Assembly (NCBI GenBank): GCA_021823085.1
Contig: JAKAPG010000025.1
Location: forward strand, 1 to 12,789
DNA length: 12,789 nt
Direction of reading: 5' to 3'
DNA from: Thermoplasmata archaeon
GTDB lineage: Archaea; Thermoplasmatota; Thermoplasmata; Lutacidiplasmatales; UBA184
The position numbers and the translations under genes are program-made. Within the stretch, counting starts at the first letter, position 1. Each line of letters opens with the position of its first letter. Shown here piece by piece: positions 6,482 through 11,565 of the stretch. The notes under the pieces are model-generated. The model was not told the DNA's origin, ran no database searches, and saw only the letters and a list, made by a program, of their open reading frames with translations.

Positions 6482-6507
6482 GCGACGGTCCCGATGGGGA
6501 GTGTCGC
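6482..6507 (+). terminator. hairpin immediately after the DUF58 operon
   Basis: GCGAC (6482-6486) pairs with GTCGC (6503-6507), and inside it TCCC (6489-6492) pairs with GGGA (6497-6500) around the loop GATG. It begins directly after the operon's last stop (6479-6481). It may mark the operon's 3' end, or be the 5' part of the structured gap described next. Confidence 0.35.
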
Positions 6508-6541
6508 GCCCGGGAGGCGCGGCCGGGTCCCGTCGAAGGGT

Positions 6542-6671
6542 CCCTCTCGACCGCACGCGGACGGGTCGTCCGCCGGGATGACGTGAGGACAACCCCGGGG
6601 TCCGACAGTCCCCGGCCGGGGTCAGACCGCCGAGAGGGCATTGGCCTTGCCGTGACGCGGACACGTTACGG
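6542..6671 (+). ncRNA. candidate structured RNA in the gap before moxR
   Basis: The 243-base gap between the DUF58 operon and moxR has no convincing reading frame. CCCTCTCG (6542-6549) pairs perfectly with CGAGAGGG (6631-6638). It encloses two hairpins: GCGGACG/CGTCCGC (6557-6573) and ACCCCGG/CCGGGGT (6592-6598 with 6616-6622), giving a three-way junction with the joining segment GATGACGTGAGGACAA. A further 8-bp hairpin, CCGTGACG/CGTTACGG (6650-6671), contains one G-U pair that favours the plus strand. moxR has its own TATA box at 6697, so this is not needed as its leader. No SRP, RNase P, 5S or tRNA signature is seen. GC richness makes chance pairing common, so confidence is low. Confidence 0.27.
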
Positions 6672-6696
6672 CCGGGGGATACGGGACGGGCACGCG

Positions 6697-6704
6697 TACA
6701 AATA
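6697..6704 (+). promoter_or_regulatory. TATA box for moxR
   Basis: tacaaata is centred about 25 bases before the ATG at 6725. It implies that moxR is transcribed separately, and leaderless, from the upstream DUF58 operon. Confidence 0.65.
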
Positions 6705-6724
6705 GCGACGCTCGTTCGCGGGCT

Positions 6725-7684
6725 ATGGCCGCAGCGGAAGTGCCGCCTACGGTGGGATCTGCCGAACGGGTCCGAGCCGCGGTCCGCACGGCGGTCGTGG
6801 GCCGGGACGACGCGATCGAGCAGATCCTCGTCGGCATCCTCGCCGACGGCCACCTGCTCCTGGAGGACCTTCCGGGGCTCGGAAAGACCCTGATCGCGAA
6901 GTCGTTCGCCGGCGCGCTCGGCCTCACCTTCCAGCGGATCCAGTTCACGAGCGACCTCCTCCCCCACGACATCCTGGGCTCGGAAATCCTCGACGTCGCG
7001 CACGGGACCTTTTCCTTCCGCCCCGGTCCGATCTTCGCGAACCTCGTCCTCGCCGATGAGATCAATCGCGCGCCTCCGAAGGTCCAATCGGCACTGCTCG
7101 AAGCGATGCAGGAGTACCAAGTGACGAGCGAGCGAACGACGCACCCCCTCGAGCGACCGTTCCTCGTGCTCGCGACGCAAAATCCGCTCGAGCTCGAAGG
7201 GACGTACCCGCTCCCCGAGGCGCAGATCGACCGGTTCCTGCTCCGGGTGAGCGTGGGCTACCCCACCCTCGAGGAGGAGCGCGAGATCCTGCGTCGGCGC
7301 GCGGAGCGCAAGCAGGACACGGTCACGGTGCCGACCGTCCTCGCACCCGGAGAGTTCGCTCGGATGCAGCGGGCCGTCGAGGACATCGAGCTCGACCCGT
7401 CGGTCGAAGGCTACATCGTCGACCTCGTGCGTGCGACGCGGGCCGATCCCCGCGCCGAAGTGGGTGCCTCCCCACGCGGTTCGCTCGCACTGGCCCGCGC
7501 GTCCCGCGCTCAGGCGTTGGTCCGCGCTCGAGACTTCGTGCTGCCCGACGACGTCAAGGCGATCGCCGGTCCCGCGCTCGCCCACCGGATCACCGTGCTG
7601 CCCGAACCGTGGATCCGCGGTACGCGCGGCGTCGACATCGTACGCTCGGCCCTCGACCGCACACCCGTTCCGAAGACGCGATAG
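6725..7684 (+). CDS. moxR: MoxR-family AAA+ ATPase
   Basis: A 319-aa cytoplasmic AAA+ ATPase, the usual MoxR length. Walker A is EDLPGLGKT (47-55). Walker B is LVLADE (D111, E112), followed by INRAPPKVQSALLEAMQE, the MoxR hallmark. Sensor 1 is LATQNP (N153), then EGTYPLPEAQIDRF with the arginine-finger region near D169-R170. Sensor 2 falls in the C-terminal lid (GASPRGSLALARASRA). MoxR proteins act as chaperone-like ATPases that help assemble or activate partner complexes, commonly with DUF58 or VWA proteins; the DUF58 gene upstream is the likely partner. The gene follows the operon in the same direction but has its own promoter after a 243-base structured gap. The ATG at 6725 fits the promoter spacing and the family N-terminus. 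Confidence 0.95.
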   Translation: MAAAEVPPTVGSAERVRAAVRTAVVGRDDAIEQILVGILADGHLLLEDLPGLGKTLIAKSFAGALGLTFQRIQFTSDLLPHDILGSEILDVAHGTFSFRPGPIFANLVLADEINRAPPKVQSALLEAMQEYQVTSERTTHPLERPFLVLATQNPLELEGTYPLPEAQIDRFLLRVSVGYPTLEEEREILRRRAERKQDTVTVPTVLAPGEFARMQRAVEDIELDPSVEGYIVDLVRATRADPRAEVGASPRGSLALARASRAQALVRARDFVLPDDVKAIAGPALAHRITVLPEPWIRGTRGVDIVRSALDRTPVPKTR

Positions 7685-7694
7685 AGACTGCGTC
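7675..7694 (+). terminator. small hairpin around the moxR stop
   Basis: GACGC (7675-7679) pairs with GCGTC (7690-7694), and the TAG stop (7682-7684) lies in the 10-base loop. It is a weak 5-bp stem ending 12 bases before the serA TATA-like box. It is listed as one of several hairpins at unit ends. Confidence 0.2.
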
Positions 7695-7706
7695 GCACCG
7701 CAAGCG

Positions 7707-7712
7707 CTAATC
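7707..7712 (+). promoter_or_regulatory. TATA-like box for the serA unit
   Basis: ctaatc is centred about 26 bases before the GTG at 7736, the same spacing as the catatc boxes at 1862 and 3309, and suggests a leaderless mRNA. Confidence 0.5.
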
Positions 7713-7735
7713 GGCCCCGGGCCGGTCTCGGGACC

Positions 7736-8689
7736 GTGCCGGCTCCCCCACGAACCATAGTCCTGGCCGACCCCATCGATCCGGCTGCATTGGATATCCT
7801 GCGGAACGAGGATTGCCGGGTGGTCGACGCGTCCGCGGGAGCGGCGGCGCTGAGCGGCGCCCTCAGCACGGCCTGGGCCCTGGTCGTGCGCAGTCGTACG
7901 AAGGTCAATGCGGACCTCATCGCCCGCGCGCCACACCTCGAGCTCATCGCGCGCGCCGGGGTAGGCGTCGACAACGTCGACCTCGCCGCTGCGGCCGCCC
8001 GCAACATCCGGGTGGTGAACGCACCGGCCGCGGCATCGGCCAGCGTCGCCGAGCTCACGGTGGCCTTCGCCCTGATGCTCGTGCGCGAGCTCTGGCCCTC
8101 GATCTCGGGCGCGAAGGCCGGGCGGTGGGAACGCGGGACCCGCGGAGGGGAGCTCGCCGGCCGGGCGATCGGGTTCGTCGGATACGGGCGGATTGCCCGC
8201 GAGGTCGCCCGTCGCCTCGCTCCCTTCGGGGTTCGCGCGGCCGCCTACGATCCGTTCGTCTCCCGGACCGAGGACGGGACCGCGCTCGTCGCGCTCGACG
8301 AGCTCCTCGCGCGGTCCGACATCGTGAGCCTCCACGCGGCGGCCACCTCGGAGAACCGGCACCTGATCAACGCCTCGGCCCTTGCGAGGATGAAGCAAGG
8401 CGCCTTCCTCATCAATGTCGCTCGGGGTTCGCTCGTTGACGAAGCGGCGCTTGTCACCGCTCTCAACTCTGGTCAACTGGGGGGAGCCGCGCTCGACGTG
8501 TACGAGGTGGAGCCGCCGATGAACCGGGAACTGATCGAGCATCCCAAGGTGATCATGACGCCGCACGTCGGCGCGTCCACCCGCGAAGCCCAGCAGCGGG
8601 CCGGTCGGCAGGTCGTGGAGGAGATCCGACGCGCGCTGCGCGGGGAAGCGCTGACGGCGCTCGTTCCGCCGCCCGAGAGGGGCGCATGA
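7736..8689 (+). CDS. serA: D-3-phosphoglycerate dehydrogenase-like protein, short form
   Basis: A 317-aa D-isomer-specific 2-hydroxyacid dehydrogenase. The substrate domain includes ARAGVGVDNVD (72-82). The NAD domain has the dinucleotide loop GYGRIA (149-154) and D172 after the second strand, which favours NAD over NADP. The catalytic triad is intact: R230 in NVARGSLVDE, E259 in YEVEPP and H277 in TPHVGAS. There is no C-terminal ACT or ASB regulatory domain; the protein stops after the core, so feedback control by serine through ACT is not expected. The likely reaction is 3-phosphoglycerate to 3-phosphohydroxypyruvate. Its stop overlaps the ATG of a class V aminotransferase (ATGA), which supports a serine-pathway role. 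Glyoxylate/hydroxypyruvate reductase is the main alternative. The GTG start is chosen from the upstream TATA-like box. Confidence 0.87.
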   Translation: MPAPPRTIVLADPIDPAALDILRNEDCRVVDASAGAAALSGALSTAWALVVRSRTKVNADLIARAPHLELIARAGVGVDNVDLAAAAARNIRVVNAPAAASASVAELTVAFALMLVRELWPSISGAKAGRWERGTRGGELAGRAIGFVGYGRIAREVARRLAPFGVRAAAYDPFVSRTEDGTALVALDELLARSDIVSLHAAATSENRHLINASALARMKQGAFLINVARGSLVDEAALVTALNSGQLGGAALDVYEVEPPMNRELIEHPKVIMTPHVGASTREAQQRAGRQVVEEIRRALRGEALTALVPPPERGA

Positions 8690-9822
8690 CACTCGATCCC
8701 GAGACCGCGACGTTCCTTATCGCGGGACCCGTCCGGATCCATCCGCGGGTCCTCCGGGCGATGTCCGCGCCCAGCGTCAACCACCGGGGGGACTACTTCC
8801 ACGGCGTGGTCGCGCAGATCCAAGAGCTGCTCCCGATGCTGTTCGGGCCTGCGGGAAGGACGGCCATCCTCTCCGGCAGCGGGACCGCCGGGCTCGAGGC
8901 GATGTACTCGGGTCTCGTCCCGAAGGAGGGGCGTACGCTCGTTCTCACGAACGGCAACTTCGGCGAGCGGACCGACCAGATCGTTCGTCGCTACTCGACG
9001 AACGTCACCACACTCACGGCTCCGTGGGGGCAGCACATCCCGATCGAGGCGGCGCGTGCCGAGCTCGACAAGGGCGATGTCCACGCGGTGTGCGTGGTGC
9101 ACAACGAGACGAGTGTCGGCCTCGCGAACGACCTCGGGCAGCTCGCCGCGGCGGTCCGCAAGTCCGGAGCGCTCTTCCTGGTCGACGGGATCAGCGCGAT
9201 CGCCGGGATCCCGGTCCCGGCGGCCGAGTGGGGGATTGATGCGATCGTGGCGGGGAGCCAGAAGGGCCTCGCCGCGCCGGCCGGCCTCTCGCTCGTCCAC
9301 CTGTCGGACCGCGCGATCAAGGCGCTGCACCCGAGCACGTTCTACCTCGACCTCGGTGCGCACCTCAAAGCGCTCGAGAAGAACGACACCCCCTGGACGC
9401 CCGCCGTCCCTCTCTTCCTCGCGCTGCGCGAGGCGCTCCTCGTCCTGAAGGAGGAAGGGCTCGACGGACGCCTTGCGCGCACGCACCGCCTCGCGGTGGC
9501 GAGCCGCGACGCGGTGAAGGCCCTCGGCCTGGAGCTGTTCCCCGATCCCCGGTACGCCTCCGATACCGTGACCGCGGTCAAGAACCCGGACGGTCTGGAC
9601 GACTCGAAGCTCCGCAAGGTCCTCGAGCGCGAGTACAGCGTGCTCGTGCAGGGCGGACAGGGGGTGCTCACGGGCAAGATCTTCCGGATCGGGCACATGG
9701 GGATCGCCGACTGGCCGGATCTGCTCGTCACCTTCGCGGCGCTGGAACGGATCCTCGGCAAGGCCGGCCGACTGCCGCGCCCCGGCGCCGGGCTGAGCGC
9801 GGTCGTCGCGCAGATGCCGTGA
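8686..9822 (+). CDS. class V PLP aminotransferase (phosphoserine / alanine-glyoxylate type)
   Basis: A 378-aa fold-type I PLP enzyme of COG0075. The N-terminus carries FLIAGPVRIHP (10-20), then SGSGTAGLEA (63-72), the HNETSVG segment (139-145), D167 in LVDGISAIAG pairing with the PLP ring nitrogen, and the Schiff-base lysine K193 in AGSQKGL. A conserved C-terminal arginine region FRIGHMG follows. In archaea without a classical SerC, members of this family serve as phosphoserine aminotransferases; this has been shown for methanococcal MJ0959, which works with the MJ1018 dehydrogenase. The 4-base overlap with the serA-like gene supports that role here. Alanine-glyoxylate or serine-pyruvate transamination is also possible. 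A purine-rich gagagggg lies 3 bases before the ATG. No phosphoserine phosphatase gene is in the window. Confidence 0.88.
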   Translation: MTLDPETATFLIAGPVRIHPRVLRAMSAPSVNHRGDYFHGVVAQIQELLPMLFGPAGRTAILSGSGTAGLEAMYSGLVPKEGRTLVLTNGNFGERTDQIVRRYSTNVTTLTAPWGQHIPIEAARAELDKGDVHAVCVVHNETSVGLANDLGQLAAAVRKSGALFLVDGISAIAGIPVPAAEWGIDAIVAGSQKGLAAPAGLSLVHLSDRAIKALHPSTFYLDLGAHLKALEKNDTPWTPAVPLFLALREALLVLKEEGLDGRLARTHRLAVASRDAVKALGLELFPDPRYASDTVTAVKNPDGLDDSKLRKVLEREYSVLVQGGQGVLTGKIFRIGHMGIADWPDLLVTFAALERILGKAGRLPRPGAGLSAVVAQMP

Positions 9823-9826
9823 CCGC
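9799..9826. terminator. shared hairpin between convergent genes
   Basis: GCGGTC (9799-9804) and GACCGC (9821-9826) form a perfect 6-bp stem with a 16-base loop, in the 4-base gap and adjoining end of the aminotransferase gene. On the plus strand it covers that gene's stop (9820-9822). On the minus strand it follows the archease stop (9827-9829) immediately. It could mark the 3' end for both converging transcripts. Confidence 0.3.
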
Positions 9827-10258
9827 CTAGATATCCACGATCAGCCGCGCCCGCCCCTTCGCGAGGTCGACGCGCGCCTCGTGCAGCGTGATCGCCTTGA
9901 CCTCCTTGCGGGCCGGATGGCGGTCGGGGACGAACGGTTCTCCGCGAACGCTGGCCACGAGAGCGGTCGGGGGCACGCCCAGCGTGCGGACCCGGATTTC
10001 ACGCGCGACGAACCCTTCGGTCTGCTGGAGCAGGAGCAGTTGCCCCAAGTAGGCGACCGCGAGGGAGACCGGGTCCTCCCCGGAAGCGCTCACCGCGCGC
10101 TCGTCGCGCGGCCGGACCGTCCTGAGGTCCGTCATGAGCGCGAAGAGGCCGAGCCCGAGCGCCTCGAAGAGCTCGGACGAGGTCCTGCCCCGGGCCCAGA
10201 TGCCGATGTCGGCGGTCGTCGGGAAGCTTCCCCAACGGCGGCGGGCTCGCGGTCGCAT
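9827..10258 (-). CDS. archease
   Basis: A 143-aa protein of the archease family (COG1371), the normal length. Archease activates the RNA ligase RtcB by promoting its guanylylation and turnover, so it supports tRNA splicing and RNA repair. Family features are the N-terminal TTADIGIWARG (14-24) with metal-site D17, a helix ELFEALGLGLFALMTD, the late GEP-x(4)-RH segment and the C-terminal VKAITLHEARVD ending RLIVDI. The open frame extends far upstream on this strand across the glycosyltransferase, but that part is antisense noise. The ATG at 10258 gives the family's usual N-terminus and sits about 31 bases from a TATA box. No rtcB gene is in the window. It diverges from the glycosyltransferase and converges on the aminotransferase with a 4-base gap. 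Confidence 0.9.
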   Translation of the reverse strand: MRPRARRRWGSFPTTADIGIWARGRTSSELFEALGLGLFALMTDLRTVRPRDERAVSASGEDPVSLAVAYLGQLLLLQQTEGFVAREIRVRTLGVPPTALVASVRGEPFVPDRHPARKEVKAITLHEARVDLAKGRARLIVDI

Positions 10259-10285
10259 CGGCACCCCCTGGGCACCCGTCAAGGA

Positions 10286-10293
10286 GTTTAAAC
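10286..10293. promoter_or_regulatory. palindromic TATA box shared by archease and glycosyltransferase
   Basis: gtttaaac is a perfect palindrome and the only AT-rich element in the 57-base divergent gap. Its centre is about 26 bases from the glycosyltransferase GTG (10316) and about 31 bases from the archease ATG (10258), so one TBP site fits both directions. The upstream flank for the plus direction (caagga) is more purine-rich, as expected of a BRE, than the flank for the minus direction (cccacg). Confidence 0.65.
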
Positions 10294-10315
10294 GTGGGAC
10301 GGCTCCCGAGAGGTC

Positions 10316-11089
10316 GTGCACGCGAGCCTCGTGATCCCCACGCTCAACGAGGAACGATCGATCGGCCATGTCCTCGACACGTTTCGCGACGCGGTGGAGC
10401 GGGATGCCTCGGCCGCTGCGCCGGCGGACCGGATCGAATGGGAGATCCTCGTGATCGACGGGCGCTCGACGGACCGCACGACCGCGGTGGCCGAGGCCCA
10501 CGGCGCCCGGGTCGTCTCCGAGTCCCGCCCGGGCTACGGGCGCGCCTACCGCACCGGGTTCGCCGCTGCGAGCGGCGAGATCATCGCCACCTCCGACGGC
10601 GACGCGACGTACCCCGTGGAGACGATCCCCACCCTCGTGCGCCGGCTCCGGGAGGAGGACCTCGACTTCATCACCGGCAACCGCTTCGCCTACCTCGGGC
10701 CCCGGGCGATGTCGACCGAACATCGGATCGGGAACCGGGCCCTGAACCTGGCGCTCCGGCTCCTGTACCACCGGTACGTGAAGCGACTGCCCGGGTCGAA
10801 CCTGAACGACAGCCAGAGCGGCCTGTGGGTCTTTCGTCGGAATATCCTCGACCGGATCCGTCTCACGCAGAGCGGCATGCAGTTGAGCGAGGAGATCAAG
10901 ATCGAGGCTCTGATCCACGGACTGCGCGTGACCGAGGTCCCAATCCACTACCGGGAGCGATGGGGCGCGCCGAAGCTGTCGAGTTGGAGGGACGGGCTTG
11001 CGAACGCACGCTTCCTCCTCGCGAAGAGGGTTCGGCTCGAACGGGAGCTGCGTTCCGAGGAGCCCGGCGGGGCATCGCACCCCGCGTGA
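10316..11089 (+). CDS. family 2 glycosyltransferase (dolichyl-phosphate sugar synthase-like)
   Basis: A 257-aa GT-A fold enzyme starting at GTG. SLVIPTLNEERSIG (4-17) and VIDGRSTDRT (46-55) form the nucleotide-binding half. The DxD metal motif is SDGD (D94, D96), followed by ITGNRF. An acceptor-side NDSQSGLWVFRR and a late EVPIHYRERWGAPKLSSWRDG are typical of DPM1/AglJ-type enzymes that move a sugar from a nucleotide donor to a polyprenyl phosphate. There is no C-terminal TM domain, so it is probably a peripheral membrane enzyme feeding lipid-linked sugars to N-glycosylation or other surface glycan pathways. The donor sugar cannot be read from sequence. The GTG is set by the palindromic TATA box. 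It converges on rpl40e with a 7-base gap. Confidence 0.9.
   Translation: MHASLVIPTLNEERSIGHVLDTFRDAVERDASAAAPADRIEWEILVIDGRSTDRTTAVAEAHGARVVSESRPGYGRAYRTGFAAASGEIIATSDGDATYPVETIPTLVRRLREEDLDFITGNRFAYLGPRAMSTEHRIGNRALNLALRLLYHRYVKRLPGSNLNDSQSGLWVFRRNILDRIRLTQSGMQLSEEIKIEALIHGLRVTEVPIHYRERWGAPKLSSWRDGLANARFLLAKRVRLERELRSEEPGGASHPA
11067..11085. terminator. hairpin at the glycosyltransferase/rpl40e convergence
   Basis: GCGGGG (11067-11072) pairs with CCCCGC (11080-11085) around loop CATCGCA. It lies just before the glycosyltransferase stop (11087-11089) and 12 bases past the rpl40e stop on the other strand. It is a possible 3'-end signal for both converging units. There is no T-tract. Confidence 0.3.
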
Positions 11090-11096
11090 CGGTGCG

Positions 11097-11249
11097 TTAC
11101 TGGGTCTTGCCCGAGCGCTCCCGAGACTTGACCCGCAGGCCCTTGTAGCCGCACTTGCGGCATCGCACGGCCTTCGGTGGGTTGCGGGCCGAGCAGTTCA
11201 TGCAGATCTTCTTGTCCAACAGGCGATGGACGGCTTCGGGGAACGGCAT
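11097..11249 (-). CDS. rpl40e: 50S ribosomal protein L40E
   Basis: A 50-aa zinc-ribbon ribosomal protein of the archaeal/eukaryotic large subunit. It begins with FPEAVHRLLDKKICMNC. Four cysteines (C16, C19, C30, C33) in a C-x2-C-x10-C-x2-C arrangement bind zinc, followed by the family signature RCRKCGYKGLR and a basic tail. Unlike the eukaryotic protein it is not fused to ubiquitin. The frame stays open for a further 243 bases upstream, but the 50-aa form is the family length, and the TATA box (forward 11279-11284) sits about 32 bases before the ATG at 11249. It is a single-gene unit, divergent from the candidate RNA at 11306 and convergent with the glycosyltransferase. Confidence 0.95.
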   Translation of the reverse strand: MPFPEAVHRLLDKKICMNCSARNPPKAVRCRKCGYKGLRVKSRERSGKTQ

Positions 11250-11278
11250 CGGTGCGAGGGGGCGGGACCCCGGCCCCG

Positions 11279-11284
11279 TATAAA
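11279..11284. promoter_or_regulatory. TATA box for rpl40e, possibly bidirectional
   Basis: Forward TATAAA is TTTATA on the minus strand, centred about 32 bases before the rpl40e ATG. Read on the plus strand, a start about 26 bases downstream would fall near 11306-11310, where the 5' arm of the candidate structured RNA begins. The rpl40e role is well supported; the plus-strand role is inference. Confidence 0.65.
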
Positions 11285-11305
11285 GCGTGCCCGGGCCACG
11301 GGGGC

Positions 11306-11547
11306 GTTCACGAGACCGGTGTGAACTTTCGGGACGGACCGGCGATCGAAGGGCGAGCCGCTGGGCCGCTCGTATCCCAGCGGATACGACCCGACCGTTC
11401 CCTAATCGCCGCGTTCGCTGGGGTCGAGGGCTGCAGCTGGGTCGGGTCGCACCCGGTTCGGCTCTCCCATCGTGAATGACCGTTCGATCCATCCTCGATA
11501 GGAAGGATGGTCTGGCGATGGGAGGGGCCGGACGTTCACGTCGTTGG
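11306..11547 (+). ncRNA. candidate structured RNA divergent from rpl40e
   Basis: The 315-base gap 11250-11564 has no convincing protein gene but folds well on the plus strand. A closing helix joins 11317-11326 to 11534-11543 (10 bp, two G-U). A perfect 10-bp helix joins CGACCCGACC (11387-11396) to GGTCGGGTCG (11440-11449). An 11-bp helix joins 11462-11472 to 11516-11526 (one G-U) and holds a perfect 7-bp hairpin (11489-11495 with 11504-11510). A perfect 8-bp hairpin joins 11358-11365 to 11376-11383. The G-U pairs would be A-C mismatches on the minus strand. A TATA box at 11279-11284 predicts a start near 11306. The GAAAGUC core of RNase P RNA, SRP helix 8 and 5S motifs were not found. Family unknown. 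Confidence 0.38.
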
Positions 11548-11551
11548 AGGG

Positions 11552-11565
11552 GGCGCGGGAGCGCC
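11552..11565. terminator. hairpin at the end of the arginine deiminase gene
   Basis: GGCGC (11552-11556), loop GGGA and GCGCC (11561-11565) form a 5-bp tetraloop hairpin that touches the deiminase stop codon (forward 11565-11567). It lies just beyond the 3' arm of the candidate RNA, so it could end both converging transcripts. The evidence is weak. Confidence 0.25.

Noticed and set aside
6476..8692. 738-codon open frame on the minus strand opposite moxR and serA
   Set aside because: Its translation is low-complexity Arg/Glu/Gly-rich with no family features, and it lies antisense to two genes with intact catalytic motifs. Long antisense frames are expected at this GC content.
8473..9696. 407-codon minus-strand frame opposite the aminotransferase
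   Set aside because: It is a shadow of a gene with clear PLP-enzyme motifs and has no recognisable domain of its own.
10259..11080. Upstream extension of the archease frame across the glycosyltransferase
   Set aside because: Archease is about 140 aa and the ATG at 10258 gives its normal N-terminus next to a TATA box. The extension is antisense to the glycosyltransferase.
11321..11479. 52-aa plus-strand frame (GTG start) inside the rpl40e/deiminase gap
   Set aside because: It has no recognisable motif, weaker third-position GC than the real genes, no ribosome site, and a poor distance from the TATA box for a leaderless start.
11250..11492. N-terminal extension of the L40E frame
   Set aside because: The 50-aa form from 11249 matches the family length and has a TATA box in place. 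The extension has no conserved sequence.
11464..11524. Box C/D guide RNA reading of the 11-bp stem domain
   Set aside because: The bases next to the stem (TGAATGA and TCTGG) only loosely resemble C and D boxes; the exact RUGAUGA and CUGA consensus is missing, so a kink-turn is not supported.
11306..11547. RNase P RNA, SRP RNA or 5S rRNA as identity of the structured gap
   Set aside because: The GAGGAAAGUC core of RNase P, the GGAAG/AGCAG pattern of SRP helix 8 and the 5S CCCAUCCCGAAC motif were sought on both strands and not found. One minus-strand gaaagttc is too short and out of context.
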